Assembly: GCA_011389865.1 (NCBI GenBank)
Contig: JAABTL010000026.1
Location: forward strand, 1-36,364
DNA length: 36,364 nucleotides
Direction: 5' to 3'
Origin: Trueperaceae bacterium
Lineage (GTDB): Bacteria > Deinococcota > Deinococci > Deinococcales > Trueperaceae
Shown: positions 7,378 to 14,826 of the stretch, piece after piece
Numbering within the stretch: the stretch's first letter is position 1
Layout of the letters: the number at the start of each line of letters is the position of its first letter
The notes under the pieces: model-generated
The model's input: only the letters and a program-made list of their open reading frames with translations
What the model was told of the DNA's origin: nothing
Databases searched by the model: none
Program-made: the position numbers and the translations under genes

Positions 7378-8706
7378 ATGACCGACGACCGCGCCGCCGA
7401 CCTCCGCTACGGCCACGGCACCCGCCGCGTGCGTGTGCCGCCGCCGGCCCACGTCGACGTGCTCCGCAAGCCGCCGATGGCGCCCCTCGCCGACCCGGGC
7501 GCGGCCGTGGCGGCGGCGCTCGACGCGCCGGTCGCGGCGCCGCCCCTCTCGGCGCTGGCGGCGGGCGCGGCGTCGGCCTGCATCGTCGTGTGCGACGTCA
7601 CCCGCCCGGTGCCCAACGGTCTGCTGTTGCGTCCCATCCTCGACCGCCTGCAGGCGGCGGGCGTGCCGCGTGAGGCCGTCACGATCCTGGTGGCGACGGG
7701 CCTCCACCGGCCCAACCTGGGCGAGGAGCTGCGCCGTGTCATCGGCGACGACGAGGTCCTCGCGAGCGTGCGGGTGGTCAACCACGTGGCCCGCGACGAG
7801 GGCACGCTGGTCGACCTGGGGGTCACCGCGGCGGGCACGCCGGTCTCCCTCCAGCGGGCCTTCGTCGAGGCCGACGTGCGGGTGTTGACGGGCCTGGTCG
7901 AGCCCCACTTCATGGCCGGCTACTCGGGGGGCCGCAAGGTCCTGGCGCCCGGCATCGCCGGACACCGCACCATCCGCACGCTGCACCACGCGCGCTTCAT
8001 GGGCGACCCGCTCGCGGCCACGGCCGAGATCGACGCCAACCCGCTGCACCGCGAGCTGCTCGCCATCCTGGCCATGGCCGAGGCGCGGCACGCCCGCGAC
8101 GGCCGGGCCGGCGGGACGCTCGCCGTGAACACCGTGATCGACGAGGCGCGCCGCCTGGCGTTCGTCAACGCCGGCGCGTGCGTCGCTTCGCACGCCGAGG
8201 CGGTGGCGTTCGCCCGCCGCAGCTGCGAGTTGCGCGTCGCCGAGCCCTACGACCTGATCGTGTCGAGCGCCGCGGGCGCTCCGCTGGACGCGACCTACTA
8301 CCAGACGGTGAAGGGCATGGTGACGCCGCTGGAGGCCCTGGCCGATGGGGGCGAGCTGGTCATCGCGTCGGCCTGCTCCGAGGGCTTCGGCTCCCCCGAG
8401 TTCCGCGCGGCCCAGGCGCGCCTCGCCTCGCTGGGCCGCCGGGCGTTCCACGCCTCGCTCGCGCGCAAGCCCCTGGCGGAGGTCGACGAGTGGCAGTCGC
8501 AGATGCTGCTGCGCGCGCTCCATGCCGGGCGCGTCCACCTCCACACGGACGGCCTGCACGCCGCCGACCTCTCTCTCACCGGGGTCGAGCCGTGCCCCGA
8601 CCTGCAAGGCTTCGTCGACGACCTCGTCGCCCGACGCGGCGCCGTGCGGGTGGCGCTGATCCCCGAGGGGCCCTACGTGGTGCCCAGGCTGGCGCGGCCG
8701 GCCTGA
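7378..8706 (+). CDS. larA: LarA-family nickel-pincer 2-hydroxyacid racemase/epimerase
   Basis: A 442-residue enzyme of the lactate racemase LarA family, which inverts 2-hydroxyacids by hydride transfer through a nickel-pincer nucleotide cofactor. The cofactor residues of L. plantarum LarA have clear equivalents: H110 (ATGLHRPN), H177 and K187 (EPHFMAGYSGGRK), H203 (LHHARF), plus Q309/K312 in YYQTVKGM. The N-terminal domain is about residues 1-270 and the C-terminal domain follows. No larB, larC or larE cofactor genes are adjacent, so the pincer nucleotide must be made from genes elsewhere. LarA homologues act on many 2-hydroxyacids, so lactate itself is not certain. The D-2-hydroxyacid dehydrogenase at 19308 could share a metabolite, but it is 11 kb away. 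Confidence 0.88.
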   Translation: MTDDRAADLRYGHGTRRVRVPPPAHVDVLRKPPMAPLADPGAAVAAALDAPVAAPPLSALAAGAASACIVVCDVTRPVPNGLLLRPILDRLQAAGVPREAVTILVATGLHRPNLGEELRRVIGDDEVLASVRVVNHVARDEGTLVDLGVTAAGTPVSLQRAFVEADVRVLTGLVEPHFMAGYSGGRKVLAPGIAGHRTIRTLHHARFMGDPLAATAEIDANPLHRELLAILAMAEARHARDGRAGGTLAVNTVIDEARRLAFVNAGACVASHAEAVAFARRSCELRVAEPYDLIVSSAAGAPLDATYYQTVKGMVTPLEALADGGELVIASACSEGFGSPEFRAAQARLASLGRRAFHASLARKPLAEVDEWQSQMLLRALHAGRVHLHTDGLHAADLSLTGVEPCPDLQGFVDDLVARRGAVRVALIPEGPYVVPRLARPA

Positions 8707-8721
8707 GGACGGGGCGGGCCC

Positions 8722-9915
8722 CTAGGACGTCTCCGCCCTGGCGACACCGCCGGTCCGACGCGAGGCGTCGGCCCGCCAGCCGGCCACCGCGTCGTCCCAC
8801 GCGAGTTCGCCATCGACGACCCGCCGCACCGACGCGTCCCCCACAAGCGCGTCGACCAGCGGCCCGCGGACGGGCTCGAACCACGGCTGCCCGCCATCCG
8901 GGTGGTCGCTCCAGGGCATCGCGGCCGCGTCGTGCCACGCGAACGCGTCGTGCGTCGCACGCAGGTGGGCCAGCACGCGCACGACTACCTCGAGCGGACG
9001 CAGCGCGCGTGCGTCCGCCACGTGCAGCTGCACCCCGTGGCAGACCTCGCCGGCGTGGCTGTCGCTGCGCGGTCGGAAGGTCAGCGGGCGGAGCAGGAGC
9101 CCCGGCAGGTCGAGCCGGTTCAGTTCCTCGGCCAGCGCGTAGCCCTCGAGCCACGGCGCGCCGAGGAGCTGGAAGGGCAGCGTGGTGCCGCGCCCCTCGG
9201 AGAGGTTGGTGCCCTCGAGCAGCACCAGGCCGGGGTAGAGGCGGACCGCCTCCAGCGTCGGCAATCCCGGGGAGGGTGGCACGAAGACGGGGCCCGGGGA
9301 TGCGCCACCTGCCGATGGCGCCGTCGCGGCGTCGAACTCCGCCACCCGCAGGTCCACCCCGAGACCGCGCGTGGCGCGCTCGAGCAGCGCGCCGATCGTC
9401 ATCCCGTGCTGGAAGGGCACATCGAGGTAGCCGAGGAACGAACGCAGTGCCGGGTCGAGCGGCGGGCCGTCGACGCGGGGGCCGAGGGGGTTGGGCCGGT
9501 CGCAGACGACGACACGCGTGCCGGTCGCCGCGGCCGCCTCGCACAGCAGGGCGACCGTGGTGGCGTAGGTGTAGCAGCGGACGCCGACGTCCTGCAGGTC
9601 GACGACGACCGCGTCGAAGGAACGCAGCACCTCGGCACCGGGTCGCCGCCGTGGCCCGTAGAGGCTGACGAGGGGGAGGCCGGTGCGCGGGTCGCGCCGG
9701 TCGGCGACCGGGGTGGCGTCGTCCTCGTAGCCGCTCCAGCCGTGCTCGGGGGTGAGCAAGGCGACCAGCTCGACGCCGGGCGCCGCGCGCAACGCCTCCA
9801 GCGTCGGGGTGCCGGCGCCCGTCAGCGAGGCCTGATTCGCCAACAGCGCAACGCGGCGTCCGTCCAGGAAGGCGCCGGGGTCGGCGACGAGGGCGTCGAT
9901 GCCGTACGCGGTCAT
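8722..9915 (-). CDS. namZ: Exo-beta-N-acetylmuramidase NamZ (DUF1343)
   Basis: A 397-residue DUF1343 protein. The family's characterised member, NamZ, releases terminal MurNAc from peptidoglycan fragments. Family blocks are plain: TPEHGW (55-60), DLQDVGVRCYTY (106-117), DRPNPLG (139-145), PFQHGMTIGAL (167-177), and EGTNLSEGRGTTLPFQLLGAPW-type substrate loops (about 235-256). There is no signal peptide, so it should act in the cytoplasm on imported sugars, whereas Bacillus NamZ is secreted. It is the last gene of an ABC operon and starts 40 nt after the permease stop. This suggests that the importer carries MurNAc-containing oligosaccharides. No murQ, nagZ or kinase is seen nearby. Its stop is 15 nt from that of convergent larA. 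Confidence 0.9.
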   Translation of the reverse strand: MTAYGIDALVADPGAFLDGRRVALLANQASLTGAGTPTLEALRAAPGVELVALLTPEHGWSGYEDDATPVADRRDPRTGLPLVSLYGPRRRPGAEVLRSFDAVVVDLQDVGVRCYTYATTVALLCEAAAATGTRVVVCDRPNPLGPRVDGPPLDPALRSFLGYLDVPFQHGMTIGALLERATRGLGVDLRVAEFDAATAPSAGGASPGPVFVPPSPGLPTLEAVRLYPGLVLLEGTNLSEGRGTTLPFQLLGAPWLEGYALAEELNRLDLPGLLLRPLTFRPRSDSHAGEVCHGVQLHVADARALRPLEVVVRVLAHLRATHDAFAWHDAAAMPWSDHPDGGQPWFEPVRGPLVDALVGDASVRRVVDGELAWDDAVAGWRADASRRTGGVARAETS

Positions 9916-9955
9916 GGTGGTCCCTTCGTCGGTCCCCTCGCGCCCCTGCGGGTGT

Positions 9956-10798
9956 TCAGCCCTTCACGGCGCCGGCGGTCAGGCCGGCGATGAACTGCCG
10001 CGACATCAGCAGGTAGATGATCAGCAGCGGCAGGCTGGCGAGCACCATGCCGGAGAACACCAGGCTCCAGTTGACCAGATGCTGGCCGAAGAAGATCTGC
10101 ATCCCGAGCGGGATCGTCTTCCAGGTGTCCGTCTGGATGAACAGCAGCGGGAAGAAGAAGTCGTTCCACCACGGCACCACGTTGACGATGACGACGGTGG
10201 CCAGGCCGGGCCGCACGAGCGGCAGCATGATCCGCCAGAAGGTCTGCGTCTCCGTGCAGCCGTCGATGCGGGCGGCGTCCTCGAGCTCCCGCGGCAGGTT
10301 GCGGAAGAACACGGACAGCAGGAAGACCGACATCGGCATGCCCGACGCCGTGTAGGTGAGGATCAGCGAGAACGGCGTGTCGAGCAGGTTGAGGTCGCGC
10401 ATGAGCAGGTAGAGCGGCAGGATCCCCAGGCGGATCGGGATCATGATGCCCGCCAGGAAGAACAGGAACAGCACCCCGCGCAGCCGGAAGGAGTAGCGCG
10501 CCAGCGCGTACGCGGCCGGCGCGGCGGTCGCCAGCAGCAGCAGCGCCGAGGCGCCCGTGATGAGCAGGCTGTTGCGCAGGTAGAGGCCGAACTTGGCGCG
10601 CCGCCACACCTCCAGGAAGCCGTCGAGTCCCCACGACTCGGGCAGGCCGAAGGGGTTGCGGAAGATCTCCGGCGTCGGCTTGAAGGCCGTGAGGATCATC
10701 AGCGCGACCGGGTAGAGGAAGACCGCGGCGAGGACGCCGAGCACCAGGTAGATGGCGACCCGGGCGGCGAGGCGGGAGGCGGGGGAACTGGCGGCCAC
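9956..10798 (-). CDS. Carbohydrate ABC transporter permease, MalG type (second system)
   Basis: A 280-residue inner-membrane subunit with the first helix at about residues 12-36 (VAIYLVLGVLAAVFLYPVALMIL) and the ATPase-docking loop ELEDAARIDGCTETQTFW at about residues 170-187. It begins at GTG 10798, one base after the stop of the upstream permease (TGACGTG), so translation is probably coupled. It resembles permeases of chitobiose and N-acetylglucosamine importers in general layout, but that group is broad. It is followed by namZ. It forms one importer with the genes at 10800-11729 and 11868-13106. Confidence 0.94.
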   Translation of the reverse strand: MAASSPASRLAARVAIYLVLGVLAAVFLYPVALMILTAFKPTPEIFRNPFGLPESWGLDGFLEVWRRAKFGLYLRNSLLITGASALLLLATAAPAAYALARYSFRLRGVLFLFFLAGIMIPIRLGILPLYLLMRDLNLLDTPFSLILTYTASGMPMSVFLLSVFFRNLPRELEDAARIDGCTETQTFWRIMLPLVRPGLATVVIVNVVPWWNDFFFPLLFIQTDTWKTIPLGMQIFFGQHLVNWSLVFSGMVLASLPLLIIYLLMSRQFIAGLTAGAVKG

Positions 10799-10799
10799 G

Positions 10800-11729
10800 T
10801 CAGTACTCCGTCTGGCTGCGCTGCGTGAAGCGCACGCCGAAGGCGGAGACGAAGCCGATGATGATCAGCATCAGCACGCCGATGGCGGCGGCGATGCCGA
10901 TCTGGCCGGGCTCGCCGCCGGTGGTGGGGTCGCCGAAGGCGGTGCGGTAGAAGAAGGTGGCGAGCAGGTCGGTGGCGTACGACGGCGAACCCGAGGCCCC
11001 CTGCATGACGAACACCAGCTCGAAGGCGTTGAAGTCCCAGATGAAGGTCAGGATCGTCACCATCGCGATCGTCGGCAACAGCAGGGGCAGCGTGACGTGG
11101 CGGAAGTCCTGCCAGGGGCTGGCGCCGTCGACGACGGCCGCCTCGTGGAACTCCCTGGGGATCGCCTGCACGGCCGCCAGGTACACCAGGATGGGGAAGC
11201 CGAGCCACGCCCAGGCGTTGACCAGGATGATCGTGACGAGCGCCGTGTCGCTCTGGCCCAGCCAGGGCTGCACCCAGTCGCCCAGCCCCACGCGCCGCAG
11301 CCCCTGGCCCACCGCGCCCCAGGTGGGGTTGAGCAGCATGCGCCAGAGGAAGCCGACGACGACCAGCGACAGCGTGTGCGGCAGGAAGTAGGCGGCCTGG
11401 AAGAAGGCGAAGCCGCGCCACTTGCGCGCCAGCAGGACCGCGACGAACAGGCCCAGCGTGGTCTGGATGGCGAAGGTGAGCACGAAGAACAGCGCGTTGT
11501 GCGAGATGGCGCCCCAGAAGCGCTCGTTGTAGGGCCAGCGCGTCAGCACGGTGACGAAGTTGTCGAGCCCGTTGAAGCCGCGTCGCAGGTAACCGTCCCA
11601 CTCGTACACGCTGTAGGTCAGCGACGAGATCAGCGGGTAGGCCATGAACATGCCGTAGATCACCAGGGCGGGCGTCAGGAACAGAACGAGGTGCCCGTGT
11701 TTGCCCCACCAGCTTCGGACGTCGCGCAT
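10800..11729 (-). CDS. Carbohydrate ABC transporter permease, MalF type (second system)
   Basis: A 309-residue membrane subunit. Start ATG 11729 is chosen because AGGAGG lies 6 nt upstream and the first helix (HLVLFLTPALVIYGMFMAYPL) then begins near residue 12. A longer frame to 11807 would add 26 basic residues and run towards the operon hairpin. The EAA loop is EFHEAAVVDGASPWQDFRH, near residues 190-208. Downstream, the MalG-type gene starts one base after the stop. Upstream, a hairpin separates it from the binding-protein gene. Confidence 0.94.
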   Translation of the reverse strand: MRDVRSWWGKHGHLVLFLTPALVIYGMFMAYPLISSLTYSVYEWDGYLRRGFNGLDNFVTVLTRWPYNERFWGAISHNALFFVLTFAIQTTLGLFVAVLLARKWRGFAFFQAAYFLPHTLSLVVVGFLWRMLLNPTWGAVGQGLRRVGLGDWVQPWLGQSDTALVTIILVNAWAWLGFPILVYLAAVQAIPREFHEAAVVDGASPWQDFRHVTLPLLLPTIAMVTILTFIWDFNAFELVFVMQGASGSPSYATDLLATFFYRTAFGDPTTGGEPGQIGIAAAIGVLMLIIIGFVSAFGVRFTQRSQTEY

Positions 11730-11792
11730 CGCCTGCCTCCTGGAGCGTTGGCATCCGTCTCGGATAAAGCGCTCGTGGCGAAGATATCGATC

Positions 11793-11824
11793 CGTGGGGG
11801 GCGCCAACGTGCACGCCCCCCACG
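11793..11824 (-). promoter_or_regulatory. Intra-operon hairpin of the second ABC operon
   Basis: A perfect 11-bp stem (CGTGGGGGGCG with CGCCCCCCACG) with a 10-nt loop sits in the 138-nt gap between the binding-protein stop and the permease start. It mirrors the hairpin at 1756-1791 in the other importer operon. mRNA protection or partial termination favouring the binding protein is inferred. Confidence 0.6.
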
Positions 11825-11867
11825 CTCGGTCCGTCGGCGGCGGCCTACCGCCCCGCCGACACGCGGC

Positions 11868-13106
11868 TCACTGGAAGCCTTCGAACCACTCCGCGACGCC
11901 GCGCTGGATGTTGGTCACGGCGTCCGCGACGGTCTTGTCGCCCGCCATGACGGCCTGCATCTCGTTCTGCAGCAGCGTCGAGCCGCTCGGCTGACCGAAG
12001 CGGAAGGCGGTGAGCATGAGGTACGGGGTGCCCTGCTCGTTCATCATCTCGACCATGCCCGCCAGCGCCTCGCTGGTCGGCTGGGTGCCGGGGACGGCCG
12101 AGATCTGCTGCAGCTCGTCGGTGAACATCTGCCCGAACTCCTGGCTCGCCAGGAACTCGATGAAGCGCAGCGCCGCCTCCTGGTGGGGGCTGTTGGCGTT
12201 GATGCCGTAGGAGCCGTCGACGTAGAAGCTGATGGCGCTGGGGGTCGCGGCGTCGTCGGCCGGCACCGCGAACGAGCCGATGCGCAGGTCGGGGTTCAGC
12301 TGCGCCATGTTGCCGAGCTCGTACGAGCCCGCGGCGAACATGCCCGCCTGCTCGAACGCGAACAGGGTCTGCATGTCGGTGTAGCCGACGCCGGTGTAGT
12401 TGTCCGCCAGGTAGGGCCGCAGCGCCACCATGCGCTCGAGCGCGGCGGCGAAGCGCGGGTCGGTGAAGTCGGTCTCGCCCGCGGTGATCTCCTGGAAGAA
12501 CGGCGTGCCGCCGTAGAAGGTCGGGCCGACCGCGCCGAACAGCGTCTCGTTGGTCCAGCCGTCCTTGGTGCCGTTGGCGAACGCGTAGACCCCGGAGGCC
12601 TTCAGCGCGTCGCCGACCGCGAGGAGCTCGGCCCAGGTGGTGGGCTCCTCGAGCCCGAGGCGCTCGAACATGTCGACGTTGTAGAGCACCTGGACGGTCT
12701 GCAGCGCGAACGGCACGCCGTAGACGCCGCCGTCGGCGCGGTTGGTGGCGCCGAGCAGCACGCCCGGGTCGAAGCCCTCCAGCGCCGCGACCTGGCCGTC
12801 GAGCCGGACGAGCAGGCCGGCCTGAGCGAGCGACTCCATGCCGCCGTAGGCGCGCAGGTGGACGATGTCGGGGCCGCCGCCGCCCTGCAGCGCGGTGGAG
12901 AGGATGGTGTTGTACTCGGTGTTCAGGTAGGGGGTGAAGGTGACGTCGATGTCGGGGTTGTCGGCGTGGAACGCGGCGATGAACTTCTCGTAGGCGGCGA
13001 CGTCTTCGGTGCGCCAGCTCCAGAAGCTCAGGGTGGTCTGCGCCAGCGCGGAAGCCGCGAAGGCGAAGACCAGGGAGACGATCAGGGCACGAACGGTGCG
13101 GGACAT
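11868..13106 (-). CDS. Extracellular sugar-binding protein of ABC importer (second system)
   Basis: A 412-residue family-1 sugar-binding protein and first gene of the namZ-containing operon. Signal peptide MSRTVRALIVSLVFAFAASALAQ has an ALA-Q cleavage site and no lipobox. The mature part starts TTLSFWSWRTEDVAAYEKF, as usual for this family, with later GGGGPDIVHLRAYGG and ALRFIEFLASQEFGQMF blocks. ATG 13106 is preceded by AAGGAGGA. The open frame continues far upstream to 15665, but that extension is antisense or other-frame DNA of neighbouring genes and is not part of the protein. The ligand is inferred from namZ to be a MurNAc/GlcNAc-type sugar. Sequence alone does not prove this. Confidence 0.94.
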   Translation of the reverse strand: MSRTVRALIVSLVFAFAASALAQTTLSFWSWRTEDVAAYEKFIAAFHADNPDIDVTFTPYLNTEYNTILSTALQGGGGPDIVHLRAYGGMESLAQAGLLVRLDGQVAALEGFDPGVLLGATNRADGGVYGVPFALQTVQVLYNVDMFERLGLEEPTTWAELLAVGDALKASGVYAFANGTKDGWTNETLFGAVGPTFYGGTPFFQEITAGETDFTDPRFAAALERMVALRPYLADNYTGVGYTDMQTLFAFEQAGMFAAGSYELGNMAQLNPDLRIGSFAVPADDAATPSAISFYVDGSYGINANSPHQEAALRFIEFLASQEFGQMFTDELQQISAVPGTQPTSEALAGMVEMMNEQGTPYLMLTAFRFGQPSGSTLLQNEMQAVMAGDKTVADAVTNIQRGVAEWFEGFQ

Positions 13107-13190
13107 GCGGTCCTCCTTGGATCGGCAGGCGAAGCGCCGGCTCCGCCCGTGGCGGCGACGTCGTCGACTGCTGGCGAGTAGCGCGACATG

Positions 13191-13220
13191 ACCATACCAG
13201 TCGTGTACCAGTTGGGTCAA
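13191..13220 (-). promoter_or_regulatory. Promoter of the namZ ABC operon with tandem ACTGGTA repeats
   Basis: On the minus strand, -35 TTGACC (13220-13215) and -10 TATGGT (13196-13191) are 18 nt apart. The spacer holds two direct copies of ACTGGTA (13212-13206 and 13201-13195) with an 11-bp period, placed to be an operator. ACTGGT resembles the half-site of the GntR-type GlcNAc regulator DasR, but there it is inverted, so the link is speculative. Confidence 0.5.
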
Positions 13221-13282
13221 CGGCTCGAGGGCCGCTGGAACCGACCGACGCCCGCCGGCGGCGATCCCTCGACGCCCCCGAC

Positions 13283-14737
13283 CTACGCCCCCGCCTTCCG
13301 CACCCCGAGCTTGCCGGCCGACTTCACCCGGTACATCGCGTCGTCGGCGGCGCGCAGCAAAGCGTCGGCGTCCTTCCCGTCGTCCGGGAAGAAGGCGACG
13401 CCGATGCTCGCGCCCACCTCGGTCGCGATGCCGACGGCCGCAGGCGCGGCCGCCACCGCCGCCAGCAGCTTGCGGGCCACGACCACCGCGTCTTCCTCCT
13501 CCTGCTGGACGTCGATGAGCAGGGCACCGAACTCGTCGCCGCCGAGGCGCGCGATCGTGTCCTCCGCCCGCAGCGACGCTGCCATCCGGGCCGCGACCTG
13601 CCGCAGCAGCGTGTCCCCCACCTCGTGGCCATGGCGGTCGTTGACCTGCTTGAAGCCGTCCAGGTCGATGAACAGGAGCGCCACCCGCCGCCCCTTGCGG
13701 CCGGCGGCCGCCAGCGCCTGCCCGAGCCGATCGAGGAAGAGCCGCCGGTTGGGCAGCTCGGTGAGCGCGTCGTGCGTCGCCAGCCGCTCGAAGCGGGCGT
13801 GCTCCGCCTGCAGCTCCGCCTCGAGGACCCGGCGCTGCACCGCCGCCGACACCTGCGCGGCGATCGCCTCCGCGGTCGACCGATCGTCGTCGTCGAAGGC
13901 GTCGTCGCGGTCGAAGTGATCGAGGTTGAGCAGGCCGTGGATCTCGCCGGCCAGGGTGATCGGCACGGAGAGCGTCACCCGGATCTCGCCGCGCCGGCCG
14001 ACCCGCTCGAGGACGTCGAGCTTCTCCCGCTCGAGCCCGAGCGGCGCGTGGCCCTGGACGCGCTCCGTCCTCGGTTCGCCGGCGTGCCCGATGTCGGACA
14101 GCGTCAGCGTGAGCCGCCGCAACGCCTCGAGGTCGTAGCCGACCGCGGCCTCGAATCGGAAGGTGTCCTCGCCGAGCGACAGCAGGAGGCTGCCCGCCTG
14201 CGCGTCCGGGACGAGCTCGACGGCGCGCTCCAGGGCGTGCTGGTAGAAGCGGGCGTCGACCATGCTGCCCAACAGCTCGTTCGTCAGCGCGACCAGCGCG
14301 CCGCGGAAGGCGACCTCGCGCTCCAGCCGCAGCTGCTCGGCGATCCGCTGGGTGACGTCGCGGGCGCTGAAGGCCGCGCCGACGAAGCGGCCGTGCTCCT
14401 CGAGCAGCTGGATCATCGTCTCGAGGTAGCGGAAGCCGCCGTCGGCGTGTGGCGAGCGGTGAACGATCACCCCACCGGCGCGGCTGGCGAAGCGCTCGCC
14501 GATCAGCTGCTCGAGGGCGTCGTGTTCGTCGTGGTGGATCACGTCCCGCAGCGTCCGGCCGATCAACTGCTCGGGGGCGTAGCCCATGACGGCGCCGACG
14601 CTGGGGCTGACGTAGACGATGCGCATGGCGTCGTCGACGATGACCAGCAGGTCGCGCAGCGACGCCAGCGCGCGGCGCAGGACGTCGTCGGTGACGACCG
14701 GGCCAGGCTGATCGGCCTCGCTGTCGGCATCGTCCAC
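13283..14737 (-). CDS. PAS-GAF-GGDEF diguanylate cyclase
   Basis: A cytoplasmic c-di-GMP synthase of about 484 residues. An N-terminal PAS domain (about 20-135; LLVIVDDAMRIVYVSPSVGAV then GYAPEQLIGRTL) is followed by a GAF-like domain (about 140-310), a short coiled linker (QRRVLEAELQAEHARFERLA), and a GGDEF domain (about 325-480). The catalytic motif RLGGDEFGALL is intact, with the product-inhibition I-site RAED five residues before it. There is no EAL domain and no membrane segment. Start: GTG 14737 has GGAGG about 9 nt upstream. GTG 14749 is the alternative, in frame and four codons longer, lying 12 nt after a TAGGCT box but without an RBS. It follows the SARP-type gene by 77-89 nt, probably with its own promoter. 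Its input ligand is unknown. Confidence 0.93.
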   Translation of the reverse strand: MDDADSEADQPGPVVTDDVLRRALASLRDLLVIVDDAMRIVYVSPSVGAVMGYAPEQLIGRTLRDVIHHDEHDALEQLIGERFASRAGGVIVHRSPHADGGFRYLETMIQLLEEHGRFVGAAFSARDVTQRIAEQLRLEREVAFRGALVALTNELLGSMVDARFYQHALERAVELVPDAQAGSLLLSLGEDTFRFEAAVGYDLEALRRLTLTLSDIGHAGEPRTERVQGHAPLGLEREKLDVLERVGRRGEIRVTLSVPITLAGEIHGLLNLDHFDRDDAFDDDDRSTAEAIAAQVSAAVQRRVLEAELQAEHARFERLATHDALTELPNRRLFLDRLGQALAAAGRKGRRVALLFIDLDGFKQVNDRHGHEVGDTLLRQVAARMAASLRAEDTIARLGGDEFGALLIDVQQEEEDAVVVARKLLAAVAAAPAAVGIATEVGASIGVAFFPDDGKDADALLRAADDAMYRVKSAGKLGVRKAGA

Positions 14738-14761
14738 GCTGAGCGCCACCTCCGAACCGGC

Positions 14762-14767
14762 AGCCTA
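14762..14767 (-). promoter_or_regulatory. -10 box (TAGGCT) of the GGDEF gene
   Basis: TAGGCT on the minus strand, identical to the box before the M20 peptidase gene, lies 12 nt from GTG 14749 and 24 nt from GTG 14737. The -35 is weak. Confidence 0.4.
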
Positions 14768-14826
14768 TCCGATTCCGGCGGGCGTCGTCGGCTCGGCCGC
14801 ACGTCGGCACGACTGCCGAACCGCTC

